A stretch of 64,000 nt of DNA from DAOUBP01 sp964474695 (GTDB taxonomy: Bacteria; Chloroflexota; Anaerolineae; CG2-30-64-16). The stretch is taken from NCBI GenBank assembly GCA_964474695.1, contig CAYYTK010000002.1:124001-188000 (forward strand), written 5' to 3'. The position numbers and the translations under genes are program-made. Shown piece after piece: positions 5,670-15,061 of this stretch. A model generated the notes under the pieces. It was not told where the DNA came from and did not search any database. It worked only from the letters and a program-made list of their open reading frames with translations. How positions within the stretch are numbered: the stretch's first letter is position 1; each line of letters opens with the position of its first letter.

Positions 5670-7898
5670 CTAATTGCCTGGTGTCGCCGCCTGAACGGGA
5701 ATATCGATCTTTTGAAGGTTGCTGTCGGTCAGAACATAAAGCACAGAGCTGGCTTCATCCAGGAAGAAGCTCCGCAGATTTCGCAAGGTGTCGCCCTCTC
5801 GAATCCGAAACTGACGCAGGAATTCGCCATCCTTGGTAGCTTCGATGATGCGAGCATTTCCGGCATCGGCGACATAGACCCGATCGCTTTGAAGCGATAC
5901 GGCCACTGCCGTGGGCGCGCTGATCGGGTCCGGCAAGCCCTGCCAAATGAATGGACGCTGCTCGCCGCTGAAGAACTTCAGCAAGCGACCGTCCTCAAAC
6001 AAAAGCCAGATGTTGCCGTCGATCGTCATATCCCGCAGACCAGTAAGGTTCACCGTTGTTGTGCCAAAATAAGGCTCCGCATCGCCATAACCTGCGTCGG
6101 CCGGCCGATGGCGCCAGATTTGACCGGCGCCCGCATCCGCAACATACAGGTTCCCACCGTAGCCCGCAACAAACCGTAGCTGCACCCACTTCTCGCGTCC
6201 CGCCAGAGCCAGGCGTTCCTGGCCCCAGGTGACATCGTACCCTATCAGCCCTCCGGCATTGTCGACCGCCAGCAGCTTACTGCGCTGATTGGCTCCTTCT
6301 GCCTCGGCCCAGGCAATATCCACCAGGTCTCCGATAATCAAATCGTCCACTTGATCACCTTTGCGGATCACCGGCTTCTCCGTGATTGAAACCGTATCTC
6401 CCAAGGCCGAGAGCGTGAAACGGTATACCTCCATCTGGCTGCGATCAAGGACAAAGAGCGCATCACCGCTGACCAGCACACGCTGCCAGGAGCGATTCTC
6501 TTTTTCGAAATTCCACAACGGGACGCTGCCGTAAAGATACTCTACCGATTGCAGTCGCGCCAGGTTCTCTTCGTAGAGATTCTGCGCCTCCACCAGCCGC
6601 GCATCGTCGGGGCGCAGCGCCCGCGCCTGATCAAGAAAGTCTTGCGCTTGCTCCAGGCGTTGAAGCGCGGCGGTATTGTCCGTCATATATTCCACCTGCG
6701 CTATGACATTGGTGGCGCCCTCCAGCTTCTCGACAAACTGCGCTTCCACAGCCCGACTGCGGCCAAACAACATGGCCAGGACAATGCCGCCAATCAACAG
6801 TGGAATCACCACCAACGCCAACAACAACCACCATCGGGTGCGTGCTCGCCGCGGCCGTGCAGCAGTTTCCTCGACAACGGGCTCCTGAGCCCACTCCTGC
6901 TCAGGCCAGGGCGCGCCCGTCGATGACGGCGGCTCCGCTTCAGGCTCGAGGTATGAAGGCGCGGCCGGCAGACTCTCAGATCGCATATGAGGCTCAGCTA
7001 CGACCGGCGAGGCAGGGGCCGGGGCGGGAACACGCTGGCGCAGCGTGCCCTTCGCTTCCACCGCCGCAACAGGGTGATCGTCAGGCTGCGGCCGACCGAG
7101 AATCCGACCGGCCCCCCCCAGCAGGCCCTTACCCTCCGGCTTAGCTTTGGCAGTCGAAGCATCAGCCGGCAGCGGCCCTGGAGCGGCAGCGATCCGCGGC
7201 GTCTCGGACTCCACACGAAGCTCCGGGATATCGCGCGCGAAGCTGATCAACAGGGCGCTCAAATCGCTATTGCCTGCCAACTGGCCCAGATACTGGCTGG
7301 CCAAGGCAGGATCTGAAGTGGACACGGCTACGGCTAGGGCCTCAGGCGCCACCTGGTCGAGCCAATCGCTCTGCGCCAGCAAAAGCATGCTGCCTGGCTC
7401 AAGAGTCGTGTCGAAGATTTGGACTTCCGGACGCAAATCCGCACCCAAGGGAGAGCCCCAAGTGGATAGGTCAGCCGGGAACTGATCAACGGTCTTCGGG
7501 TGGCTGACCATCGCCAACGCTGGGCCGGCTTGGGCAATGAACAACTGATCCGCGTAGCGCACCGCCAGGCTGATGCCGCCGCTCCAGCCCGCCTCAGGCA
7601 ATCCCTCGTTGGCCCGGCGCAATACCATATGGGCGCTGCGTACGGACTGCCGCAATGCAGACTCCACCGTGTCGCCCATCTCATAGAAGGCTGTTTGAGC
7701 CGCGTTCAGCATCTGGCGGTAGAGCGCCGGATGCCCACCACCTGCACCATGGACTTCCACCAACATGTAGAGGCTGCCCCGTTGGGCGCCGGGCAGTTCA
7801 GCCGCCGGCTCCACGGCCCGAACGTTCGCGGCGCGCGGTTGCCAGTGGCCGTCCGTGCTGTTGAACTGACCGATAATGGTGCGGAGGAGTTCTGACAT
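5670..7898 (-). CDS. Membrane protein: degenerate PP2C domain, TM segment, beta-propeller
   Basis: The 742-residue product has three parts. Residues 1 to about 230 align by pattern with a PP2C phosphatase (LYMLVEVHGAGGG, SGGISLAVRYADQLFIAQAGPAL, LLLAQSDWLDQV), but the metal-binding Asp positions of the usual DGMGG and GDSR motifs are replaced. This looks like a pseudophosphatase. A Pro/Ala-rich linker precedes one membrane segment (WWLLLALVVIPLLIGGIVLAML, near residue 360). The outer part has a helical segment and then NHL/SMP-like propeller repeats (NLYVADAGAGQIWRH, RVYVADAGNARIIEA). The ATG at 7898 is preferred to the longer frame start at 7937 because of the AGGAG site and the promoter upstream. 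Its function is unknown; an envelope sensor is plausible. Confidence 0.7.
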   Translation of the reverse strand: MSELLRTIIGQFNSTDGHWQPRAANVRAVEPAAELPGAQRGSLYMLVEVHGAGGGHPALYRQMLNAAQTAFYEMGDTVESALRQSVRSAHMVLRRANEGLPEAGWSGGISLAVRYADQLFIAQAGPALAMVSHPKTVDQFPADLSTWGSPLGADLRPEVQIFDTTLEPGSMLLLAQSDWLDQVAPEALAVAVSTSDPALASQYLGQLAGNSDLSALLISFARDIPELRVESETPRIAAAPGPLPADASTAKAKPEGKGLLGGAGRILGRPQPDDHPVAAVEAKGTLRQRVPAPAPASPVVAEPHMRSESLPAAPSYLEPEAEPPSSTGAPWPEQEWAQEPVVEETAARPRRARTRWWLLLALVVIPLLIGGIVLAMLFGRSRAVEAQFVEKLEGATNVIAQVEYMTDNTAALQRLEQAQDFLDQARALRPDDARLVEAQNLYEENLARLQSVEYLYGSVPLWNFEKENRSWQRVLVSGDALFVLDRSQMEVYRFTLSALGDTVSITEKPVIRKGDQVDDLIIGDLVDIAWAEAEGANQRSKLLAVDNAGGLIGYDVTWGQERLALAGREKWVQLRFVAGYGGNLYVADAGAGQIWRHRPADAGYGDAEPYFGTTTVNLTGLRDMTIDGNIWLLFEDGRLLKFFSGEQRPFIWQGLPDPISAPTAVAVSLQSDRVYVADAGNARIIEATKDGEFLRQFRIREGDTLRNLRSFFLDEASSVLYVLTDSNLQKIDIPVQAATPGN

Positions 7899-7940
7899 TA
7901 GGAGGCTCCTTGACGAATAGCAAGTGACTGATCTCAATCG

Positions 7941-7969
7941 ATTGTAAGCCAGACCGCGCGGATTGTCAA
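7941..7969 (-). promoter_or_regulatory. Promoter of the pseudo-PP2C/propeller gene
   Basis: On the minus strand a consensus TTGACA (7969-7964) is separated by 17 bases from TACAAT (7946-7941). It is back to back with the nurA promoter; the two -35 boxes are only seven bases apart. Confidence 0.75.
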
Positions 7970-7976
7970 TCGGCGT

Positions 7977-8006
7977 TTGCCAGGATATGTGAATTTCGGC
8001 TATAAT
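7977..8006 (+). promoter_or_regulatory. Promoter of the nurA-like gene
   Basis: TTGCCA (7977-7982), 18 bases, then a perfect TATAAT (8001-8006). It overlaps a spurious upstream TTG start, so translation must start later, at the GTG at 8037. Confidence 0.7.
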
Positions 8007-8036
8007 GACTACGAAAATCTGTTCGGGAGGGGAGCC

Positions 8037-9251
8037 GTGTCGCTGGAGTTAAACAAGCTTACCGGGCAAGTGGATGCGATGGGACGCGCTCTGGCAGGAC
8101 GAAACGACGGGCTGGCTGAAAAGACGCTCCAGGCCCGCAAGACCCTCGCGGACCGGCCCGAAGTATCGGAGGAGTTGCAGGACAAGATCAAAGCTGCCCG
8201 GCAGATCGATGAATGGCGGCGCGGAGCGATCCCGCTCGGCCAGCGCCTCGATGAGCGGGATCGGCCCGGCGCGTGCCCCACACCTCACACCCTGATCGCC
8301 GTCGACGGCAGCCAGATCTACCCGGATCGGCACGGCTTTGCCGCCTACTATCTACTCAACACAGGCGCCATCGTGCTGCGCGCCGGGACCGGGCAAGCGC
8401 CCACGGTCGCCAGTGTTCCGGAGCTCTTTTTTCAGGACGCTGATCTGTACGACGAAGAGGGGTGGGTGCGCACACCGGATTACGTCAATGCACAGCGCAA
8501 CCGGCGAGAAATCCAGACGCTGGCCGATCTCGCCGAAGCCGAACGTGCAGCCCTGGGCGGGGATCTCTCTGTCCCGATCGTGTGCATGATCGATGGGCCG
8601 TTGCTGCCCTGGATGAAGCGAGACCGCGACCACGCAGATACGATCAACCAGGAAATCGAGTTTTTCGCCGCACAGATGGTGCGCTTGCGCCGGGCGGCTG
8701 CGATCCCAGTGGGCTATGTAGACCGCCCTGACAGCGCTTATGTGCTACGCATCCTGGAGCTGATCGATCTGCCGATCGAGAAGATCACCCGCGAAGCGCT
8801 GCGCCAAGGACCGTTCATCCAGCTTACCGATCGCATGCTGTTCGACGGGTTGGCGCCCAACGAACGCACCGGAGTGTTCGAACCCAACTCCGACGCCAAC
8901 GATCGCTACCGCCTCCGTTCCGGCGGCGACCGGATCACCTTTGTCTATGCCAATCTGGCGCGGCCGGGACGCGGCCAGGGCAGCGCCATTGCCCGCATTG
9001 AAGTGCCGGGCTGGATCGCGTCAGATCCAGGCAAGCTGGATATCGCCCAGGCCGCCCTCTATGCCAACTGCGAGCCGACCAACTATCCCTATGTCCTGGC
9101 GCGCGCCCACGAGCTGGCTGTGGTGGGCCAGGCAGAACGAAACGACCTGGAGCAGATGCTGTTTCAGACCCTGCTGCGCAACGGACTGATGCCCGAAGTC
9201 TCGTTCAAGGCAGCCAACAAGCTGCTGACCGGCGGGGGAAGACGATCATAG
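8037..9251 (+). CDS. nurA: NurA-domain 5'-3' nuclease
   Basis: NurA is a nuclease that, driven by the HerA translocase, resects DNA ends in archaea and some bacteria. The 404-residue product shows the two Asp motifs of the RNase H-like NurA fold: LIAVDGSQIYPDRHG (Asp near residue 90) and IVCMIDGPLLPWM (near 186). The conserved C-terminal YVLARAHELAVVGQAERNDLEQ is also present. The GTG at 8037 is chosen because it follows a GGGAGGGGAG ribosome site and lies downstream of a clear promoter. The in-frame extension to 7977 would begin inside the -35 box. A HAS-barrel-like gene follows closely, and herA and an sbcD/mre11-type gene lie further downstream on the same strand, supporting a DNA-end-processing role. 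Confidence 0.85.
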   Translation: MSLELNKLTGQVDAMGRALAGRNDGLAEKTLQARKTLADRPEVSEELQDKIKAARQIDEWRRGAIPLGQRLDERDRPGACPTPHTLIAVDGSQIYPDRHGFAAYYLLNTGAIVLRAGTGQAPTVASVPELFFQDADLYDEEGWVRTPDYVNAQRNRREIQTLADLAEAERAALGGDLSVPIVCMIDGPLLPWMKRDRDHADTINQEIEFFAAQMVRLRRAAAIPVGYVDRPDSAYVLRILELIDLPIEKITREALRQGPFIQLTDRMLFDGLAPNERTGVFEPNSDANDRYRLRSGGDRITFVYANLARPGRGQGSAIARIEVPGWIASDPGKLDIAQAALYANCEPTNYPYVLARAHELAVVGQAERNDLEQMLFQTLLRNGLMPEVSFKAANKLLTGGGRRS

Positions 9252-9300
9252 GGCGCAGATCAACGCAGCCTGCGCTCTATTCTAGGATGGGAGTACACGC

Positions 9301-9906
9301 ATGGATCAACTGACCATTGTCGGTCGCGTGCTGCGGTCAAGCACGACCAACTTCACCATCGGCTGTCGGCAGCTCATCTCGGAACAAGACCAGCTCATCC
9401 CCGAATTCGGCGCCCTGGTGCGGGCCGCGGCGGTGGGAGGCAACCTGATTTACGGGCTGATCTACAACGTCACCATCGAGGACGACGCGTTTGTCCGCCA
9501 ACTCGTGGCTGCGGGCATCGACAGCCCGGAGATCATCGAAGATCAGCGCCAAAAGCGGCAGGTGCCGGTAGTGGTGGACGTACTCGTAACCGGCAGCGGC
9601 CGCGGGCTGGAAGTCTCGCATCGCTTGCCCGCGCAGCCGCCCAGCACCCTCGACCAGATCTATCTCTGCAACGCCGCTGAGGTGGTGCGCTTCACAGAGC
9701 GGCACGATTGGCTGCGCATCGTGCTCGGCGCGGCCGAGGCGCCCGCCGATCAGTTACTGATCGCGGCCCTGCACCACGCGGCCGACGCCCGTCCCCCGGA
9801 GCAACGGGAAACCTATCGCATTGCCGCCGGCCGCGAGCTGGCCAAGCTGCTGGCGCTGGACCTGGCGCGGCTGGATGGTATGCTGCAGCAGCTACGCGAC
9901 TTTTGA
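9301..9906 (+). CDS. HAS-barrel-like protein next to nurA
   Basis: A 201-residue protein with no certain family. The first 60 residues (IVGRVLRSSTTNFTIGC, then FGALVRAAAVGGNLIYGLIYNVTIEDD) resemble the small HAS beta-barrel found at the N-terminus of HerA and of ATP synthase subunits. The rest is helical and rich in Ala and Leu, ending in LAKLLALDLARLDGMLQQLRDF. There is no signal peptide or membrane segment. Lying 49 bases after nurA and on the same strand as herA, it may be an adaptor or a barrel supplied in trans to the HerA hexamer. That is inference from position and pattern only. Its ATG is preceded by GGGAG. Confidence 0.6.
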   Translation: MDQLTIVGRVLRSSTTNFTIGCRQLISEQDQLIPEFGALVRAAAVGGNLIYGLIYNVTIEDDAFVRQLVAAGIDSPEIIEDQRQKRQVPVVVDVLVTGSGRGLEVSHRLPAQPPSTLDQIYLCNAAEVVRFTERHDWLRIVLGAAEAPADQLLIAALHHAADARPPEQRETYRIAAGRELAKLLALDLARLDGMLQQLRDF

Positions 9907-9916
9907 GGAGAATAAC

Positions 9917-10687
9917 ATGGCCTCAATCAAAAACCACATCGTTTTCATCACCGGCGCAAGCGCAGGCATCGGCGCGGCGAGCGCGCGGGCATTTGCAGAG
10001 GCGGGCGCACACCTGATCCTCGCCGCGCGGCGCGGCGAGCGGGTGCTGGCGCTGGCAGAGCAGTTGCATGCCGAATTCGGCATTGACGCGCTCCCCCTGG
10101 AGCTGGATGTGCGGGATCAAGCCGCGGTCGCACAGACGATCGGCAGTTTGCCGGAGCGCTGGGCCCCCATCGACATCCTGCTCAACAACGCTGGCCTTTC
10201 ACGCGGCCTGGACAAGCTGCACGAGGGCAAGCTCCAGGACTGGGACGAAATGATCGACACCAACATCAAGGGCCTGCTTTATGTCTCTCGTGCGGTGACG
10301 CCGGGCATGGTGGCGCGCGGTCGCGGCCACATCATCAACATCGGCTCGATCGCCGGGCACGAGACCTACCCCCGCGGCAATGTCTACTGCGCAACCAAGG
10401 CCGCGGTCGTCGCGCTGTCCAAAGGGCTGCGGCTCGACCTCGTGGGCACGGGGGTTCGCGTCACCTGCGTGGACCCGGGAATGGTTGAGACCGAGTTCAG
10501 CCTGGTGCGCTTCCGCGGCGATGCCGCGCGGGCCGACAAGGTCTACCAGGGCTTTCAGCCGCTGAACGCCGCGGACATCGCTGAGACAGTGGTCTGGTGC
10601 GCCACCCGCCCGCCGCACGTCAACGTCGAGGACATCGTCATCTTCCCGACCGCGCAGGCGAGCGCAACGCTGACGCATCGAACGTGA
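9917..10687 (+). CDS. Short-chain dehydrogenase/reductase (SDR)
   Basis: A 256-residue classical SDR that uses NAD(P)H on an unknown alcohol or carbonyl substrate. It has the cofactor motif TGASAGIGAASARAF near residue 14, the NNAG motif (LLNNAGLSRG), the catalytic Ser in INIGSIAGHETYP, and the active-site YCATKAA (Tyr and Lys four apart). The closing CVDPGMVETEF is also conserved. Overall it resembles YdfG-type serine/3-hydroxy acid dehydrogenases. The ATG at 9917 has a GAGGAG site and lies ten bases after the previous gene. Its stop codon falls inside the 7-bp repeat at 10684-10711. The metabolic role is not evident, and its place inside a DNA-repair gene group looks like an insertion. Confidence 0.85.
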   Translation: MASIKNHIVFITGASAGIGAASARAFAEAGAHLILAARRGERVLALAEQLHAEFGIDALPLELDVRDQAAVAQTIGSLPERWAPIDILLNNAGLSRGLDKLHEGKLQDWDEMIDTNIKGLLYVSRAVTPGMVARGRGHIINIGSIAGHETYPRGNVYCATKAAVVALSKGLRLDLVGTGVRVTCVDPGMVETEFSLVRFRGDAARADKVYQGFQPLNAADIAETVVWCATRPPHVNVEDIVIFPTAQASATLTHRT

Positions 10688-10711
10688 GGCGTGAGACGTG
10701 AGGCGTGAGAC
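10684..10711. repeat. Degenerate 7-bp tandem repeat at the SDR/subtilase junction
   Basis: Four in-register 7-mers alternate GTGAGGC and GTGAGAC, followed by a partial GTGAAGA. The SDR stop codon is inside the first unit and the subtilase start lies just after the last, so the repeat exactly fills the gene junction. Confidence 0.8.
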
Positions 10712-10717
10712 GTGAAG

Positions 10718-13700
10718 ATGAGGCATAACGCGCGGCGCGTGAACGGCACCTATCGTACGCTGTGTGTGGTGCTGGCCGCGTTCATCGTCTTACTTGGCGC
10801 CGGCCGCGCGTCAGCCCAAACGGTCCCGCCGGGCGAGCTGGCCCGCGGGACCGACCTCGTCCGCCTGCACCCCGCGCTGCGCCGGGCCCTATCGGAAACG
10901 GCCAGCACCGATTTCCTGCCCATCATCATCGAATGGCGGCAGGATCCCGGCGTGACCTCACTGGCCGGCCTCGCGCCCGATAAACTGGCACGGCGACGGG
11001 CAATCGTTGCGGCGCTCCAGGCCGATGCCGCCCGGCGCACCGCGGCGCTGGTGGCGACACTGGATGCTGCGCTGGTCCAGGGCCAGGCACGCAACGTGCG
11101 CACTTTCTGGGTCAGCCCTGTGATCGCACTCGAGGCGCAACCGGCGCTCATCGCGGCGCTGGCCCAACATCCCGACGTTGTTCAAATTCGGCCCGATGCC
11201 CGCATCGAGCTGCCACCCAGCCATTTCACAGAGGCGCCTGAGACAGACGACGCGCTGCCGTGGAACCTGACCATGATCCGCGCCGGCACGGCGCAGGCGG
11301 CGTTAGGGCTGGACGGATCCGGGATCACCGTCGCTAACCTCGATACCGGGATCGATTGGCAACATCCCGCGTTGCTGACCAGGTATCGCGGCTATCGCGG
11401 CCGGCTGCCTGCTGTCCATTACGGCAACTGGCACGTTTCCACCGACGAAGGTTACCTCTACCCCGGCGACGGTAACGGTCACGGCACCCACACGATGGGC
11501 ACAATGGTCGGCGATGACGGTGAGGGTCACCGGATCGGCGTTGCGCCAGGCGCGCGTTGGATCGCCGTAAAGGCCTTCAACAACGCCGGCTACAGCTCGG
11601 AAAGCTGGCTCCACGACGCGTTCCAGTGGGTGCTGGCCCCCGAAGGGGACCCCGCGCTGGCCCCGGACATCGTCAACAACTCGTGGGGAGCAGAAAACGG
11701 GACGGACGAACGCTTCCGGCCGGACGTGGCGGCGCTGCGGGCAGCCGGCATTCTACCCGTTTTTTCTGCCGGCAACAATGGGCCAAACGCCAGCACAGTC
11801 GACAGCCCCGGCAGCTACCCCGAGGCGTTCACCGTCGGCGCCGTCGATGCTGAGAGGCTCATCGCCCGGTTTTCGGGCCGCGGGCCCAGCCCCTGGGGTG
11901 AAATCAAGCCCGAACTCGTCGCGCCCGGCGTCGCTGTCGTGTCATCATTTCCGGGCGGCGGCTATCGCAGCATGGATGGCACCAGCATGGCAGCCCCGCA
12001 CGTAGCCGGGGTCGCCGCGCTGCTGCTGCAGGCGAATGGAACCTTGACTCCCGATCAACTTGAGGCGCTGTTTCTGGAGACCGCCGAACCCCTGGGCGCC
12101 ACCATTCCCAACCAGGTGACCGGTTGGGGGCTGGTGAATGCCTACACGGCAGGGATGCGGGTCACTGCCAGTGGCGAGATTGTGGGCGATGTGCTCCGGG
12201 GTGACGGCGCAGGCATCGCCAATGCTGCGATTACCGCGGCGAACCACGACGGCGAGCCGCCGATAACGATCGCGGGCGATGCCGATGGCGCCTTCGCGTT
12301 GGCGTTGCGGCCTGGCCTGTACGATATCACGGCCCAGGCGTTCGGCTACGCGCCGACCACCGTGCCCGGCCTCGAGGTCAGCCCTGGCTCCCACACACCC
12401 ATCACGTTTATGTTGCAGCCCCTGCCTGCCGGCGTCGTTTTCGGCCGCGTCACCGACCAGGATACCGCCGCGCCCCTGGCCGCGGAAATCGTTGCAGTTG
12501 GGACCCCGGCCAAGGCGCTGAGCGATGCAGCCACGGGGCTGTTCAGCCTGGCGTTACCTGCAGGCAGCTATGATCTCACCATAACCGCGGATGCCCACCG
12601 CATCGGCCGCCGCAGCGTGGCGCTGACTGCCGGCGCGGGTGTGTCCTGGGACGTTGCACTGCCTTCGGCGCCGCGCATCCTGTTAGTCGACAGCGGCCGT
12701 TGGTACTATGACAGCCAGGCCGGCTACTTCACGGATGCGCTGAATGCCCTGAGCTACGCCTTCGATCTTTGGCCGATCCGTGACCCTTACGGCGCGAACA
12801 CCGGCGTCGATGACCGGCCCCAAGCCGCGGATCTCGCGGGTTACGACGTCGTGATCTGGTCCGCGCCAGCCGACGCGCCCGGTCTGATCGGCGTTGACCC
12901 TGACCTGACCGCATACCTGGCGGCGGGCGGGCATCTGCTGGTATCCGGCCAGGACGTGGCCTATTGGGATGGCGGCGGCGCCATGACGCCATCGGCTGCG
13001 TATCTGACCCACTACCTGTCTGTTCGCTTTTCAGATGAAGGCAACCTGAACGATCTGGCCGGCGCGAATGGAACCCCGTTCGCCGGCCTCAGCCTGGCGC
13101 TCAACACGGCGGACAGCGCCCAGCAGCAGAGCACGCCTGACTCCGCCAGGATCGCTGATACGTTATCGGCCGCCCCTGCGCTCGTCTGGCCGGATGGCGG
13201 CGTGGGCGGCGCCACAGCCGGCGTCTGCAAGGCGTACGCTGCGGGATGGCTTGGTTTCGGTTTGGAAGGTGCAGGGCCGCGCGCCGCGCGCATCGAGCTG
13301 CTGGACCGCTTCCTGAGCCGATTGGTCGCCGCGCCCCCGGCACATCAACTCGTCGCCAGAGGCGACGCGGCCAGGCCCAACATAGTTGATCCCCTCATCG
13401 GAACACCCGGCACAGTCGTCACGCAGACCGTTTTCCTGCACAATATGGGCGCCCAGCCGGATGCAGTGAGTTTAGCCATTGAGGGCGGACCGTGGCCGCT
13501 GGCGCTGACGCTGCCTGATGGCAGCCCTATCAGCGCCACTCAACCCTACACCGTGTCAAGTTGCACCGGGATCACCCTGACTGCCAGCATCGCCATCCCC
13601 GCAGATGCGCTTCGCGATATGGCCTCGACCAGCGTCGTGCATTTCTTCAGCCAGGATGGGCCCTCCGCCAGCGCCGCAATCACCCTGACTGCGAAAACTC

Positions 13701-15061
13701 CGGCGCCGATACTGCTGGTCGATGACGAGCGCTGGTATCACTACGAGGACCGTTACACGACAGCACTGGCCTCGCTGGGCATGCGTTACGACCGCATTGT
13801 CACCGACGGCGAAGCATTGGCGAACGGGGCAAACATCCTTCGGCGCTACCCGCTCGTAGTTTGGTGGACGGCTTACGACTGGTATCGGCCGCTGACCGCC
13901 GCAGATGAAACCAACCTGGCTGCGTATCTGGATGGTGGGGGCCGGCTGCTCATCAGCAGCCAGGACCTGATGGATGTCAATGGCGGCCACTCGTTCGTTA
14001 AGGACCGGCTGGGCGTTGTGACGGCGGGGTTGAGCATCACCGCCACCGAGGTGACCAGCATGATCGGCAGTCCGCTGGGCGACGCGCTGGGACCCTGGGC
14101 GCTCAGCTACCCGTTCGAGAACTGGAGCGATAGCCTGACACCCGATGCCGCGGCGCAGGCCGCGCTGCATGACGCGCAGCGCTACACCGTGAGCGTGCTG
14201 CGGCCGGCTGACACATGGCGCACGGCGTTCTTCTCCTTTGCGCTGGAGGCGTTGGACGCCGACGCCCGGCGGACGCTGTTGGGCCGGACGTTGCTCTGGC
14301 TGAGTCCGTTGGGTGAGAGCCGCCTGGTGGCGCCGCCGGTCGCAGCCGCGGAAGGCCGCATCCCGGTCACGCTGACGTTGGGCCTGGCGGACGCGGACGA
14401 GCGAGCCGGCCTCGCTGCCACGCTGCCGCTGCCGCCAGAGACAACGGTGGCGCCAGGCAGCGTCCGGGGACCTTGGGCTTACGACGCCGCAGCCAACGCG
14501 TTAGCCTGGACCGGCGCGTTAAGCCCCGGCATCCCCATCGCGCTCGGGGCTGAGATCCAACTGGCGCCCGGCATCCCAAGCGGGACGGTCCTGCCCCTGG
14601 CTGCACAGCTCTACGCGGGCGACAGCCTGACCCTGACCGCCGAGGCGCCGGTGCAGGTGGCCGTGCCGTGGCTGACCCTGGCCCTGGCCGCGCCTGCAGA
14701 AGCACAGCCAGGCGACGTCATCGATTTTCAACTGACCGCAGCTAACATCGGCGCGATCGGCACGACCGCCCAACTGACCGAGACGCTGCCAGTGGGATTA
14801 ACGGTGATCTCCGGCTCCGCGTGGGCATCGCAGGGCGAGGCCTCCTCTACGGACGATTGCCTGACATGGACGGGAGCGCTGGCGCCCGGTGATACGGCGG
14901 TGATTCGTTTTCAGGCCGCGGTGACCCTTCTGAAGCCAGGCGCGCGCCTGGTGAGCCGCGCCAATCTGACCGACGAACGCGGCCATCTCACATCCGCCTG
15001 GGCCGTAGTGAATGTGCCGGCCTGGATCTACTTTCCCCTGCTGTTGCGAGGAACATCATGA
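10718..15061 (+). CDS. Large secreted subtilisin-like (S8) serine protease
   Basis: The 1447-residue product begins with a signal peptide (hydrophobic TLCVVLAAFIVLLGAG, cut after ASA). A propeptide-like region comes first, then the S8 catalytic domain with Asp in NLDTGIDWQHPAL, His in GNGHGTHTMGTMVGD and Ser in GTSMAAPHVAGVAAL. Behind it lie two carboxypeptidase-regulatory-like beta-sandwiches, two repeats opening RILLVDSGRWYYD and ILLVDDERWYHYE, and a DUF11-like domain. The extreme C-terminus is WIYFPLLLRGTS, a tail type that recurs in secreted Chloroflexota proteins as far as I recall and may be a sorting signal. GTG at 10712 and 10740 are alternative starts. The stop overlaps the herA start by four bases (ATGA), an odd pairing of a secreted protease with a DNA translocase. 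Confidence 0.85.
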   Translation: MRHNARRVNGTYRTLCVVLAAFIVLLGAGRASAQTVPPGELARGTDLVRLHPALRRALSETASTDFLPIIIEWRQDPGVTSLAGLAPDKLARRRAIVAALQADAARRTAALVATLDAALVQGQARNVRTFWVSPVIALEAQPALIAALAQHPDVVQIRPDARIELPPSHFTEAPETDDALPWNLTMIRAGTAQAALGLDGSGITVANLDTGIDWQHPALLTRYRGYRGRLPAVHYGNWHVSTDEGYLYPGDGNGHGTHTMGTMVGDDGEGHRIGVAPGARWIAVKAFNNAGYSSESWLHDAFQWVLAPEGDPALAPDIVNNSWGAENGTDERFRPDVAALRAAGILPVFSAGNNGPNASTVDSPGSYPEAFTVGAVDAERLIARFSGRGPSPWGEIKPELVAPGVAVVSSFPGGGYRSMDGTSMAAPHVAGVAALLLQANGTLTPDQLEALFLETAEPLGATIPNQVTGWGLVNAYTAGMRVTASGEIVGDVLRGDGAGIANAAITAANHDGEPPITIAGDADGAFALALRPGLYDITAQAFGYAPTTVPGLEVSPGSHTPITFMLQPLPAGVVFGRVTDQDTAAPLAAEIVAVGTPAKALSDAATGLFSLALPAGSYDLTITADAHRIGRRSVALTAGAGVSWDVALPSAPRILLVDSGRWYYDSQAGYFTDALNALSYAFDLWPIRDPYGANTGVDDRPQAADLAGYDVVIWSAPADAPGLIGVDPDLTAYLAAGGHLLVSGQDVAYWDGGGAMTPSAAYLTHYLSVRFSDEGNLNDLAGANGTPFAGLSLALNTADSAQQQSTPDSARIADTLSAAPALVWPDGGVGGATAGVCKAYAAGWLGFGLEGAGPRAARIELLDRFLSRLVAAPPAHQLVARGDAARPNIVDPLIGTPGTVVTQTVFLHNMGAQPDAVSLAIEGGPWPLALTLPDGSPISATQPYTVSSCTGITLTASIAIPADALRDMASTSVVHFFSQDGPSASAAITLTAKTPAPILLVDDERWYHYEDRYTTALASLGMRYDRIVTDGEALANGANILRRYPLVVWWTAYDWYRPLTAADETNLAAYLDGGGRLLISSQDLMDVNGGHSFVKDRLGVVTAGLSITATEVTSMIGSPLGDALGPWALSYPFENWSDSLTPDAAAQAALHDAQRYTVSVLRPADTWRTAFFSFALEALDADARRTLLGRTLLWLSPLGESRLVAPPVAAAEGRIPVTLTLGLADADERAGLAATLPLPPETTVAPGSVRGPWAYDAAANALAWTGALSPGIPIALGAEIQLAPGIPSGTVLPLAAQLYAGDSLTLTAEAPVQVAVPWLTLALAAPAEAQPGDVIDFQLTAANIGAIGTTAQLTETLPVGLTVISGSAWASQGEASSTDDCLTWTGALAPGDTAVIRFQAAVTLLKPGARLVSRANLTDERGHLTSAWAVVNVPAWIYFPLLLRGTS

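Noticed and set aside
7977..8036. TTG start at 7977 for the nurA gene
   Set aside because: It coincides with the -35 box and precedes a perfect TATAAT; the GTG at 8037 has a strong ribosome site.
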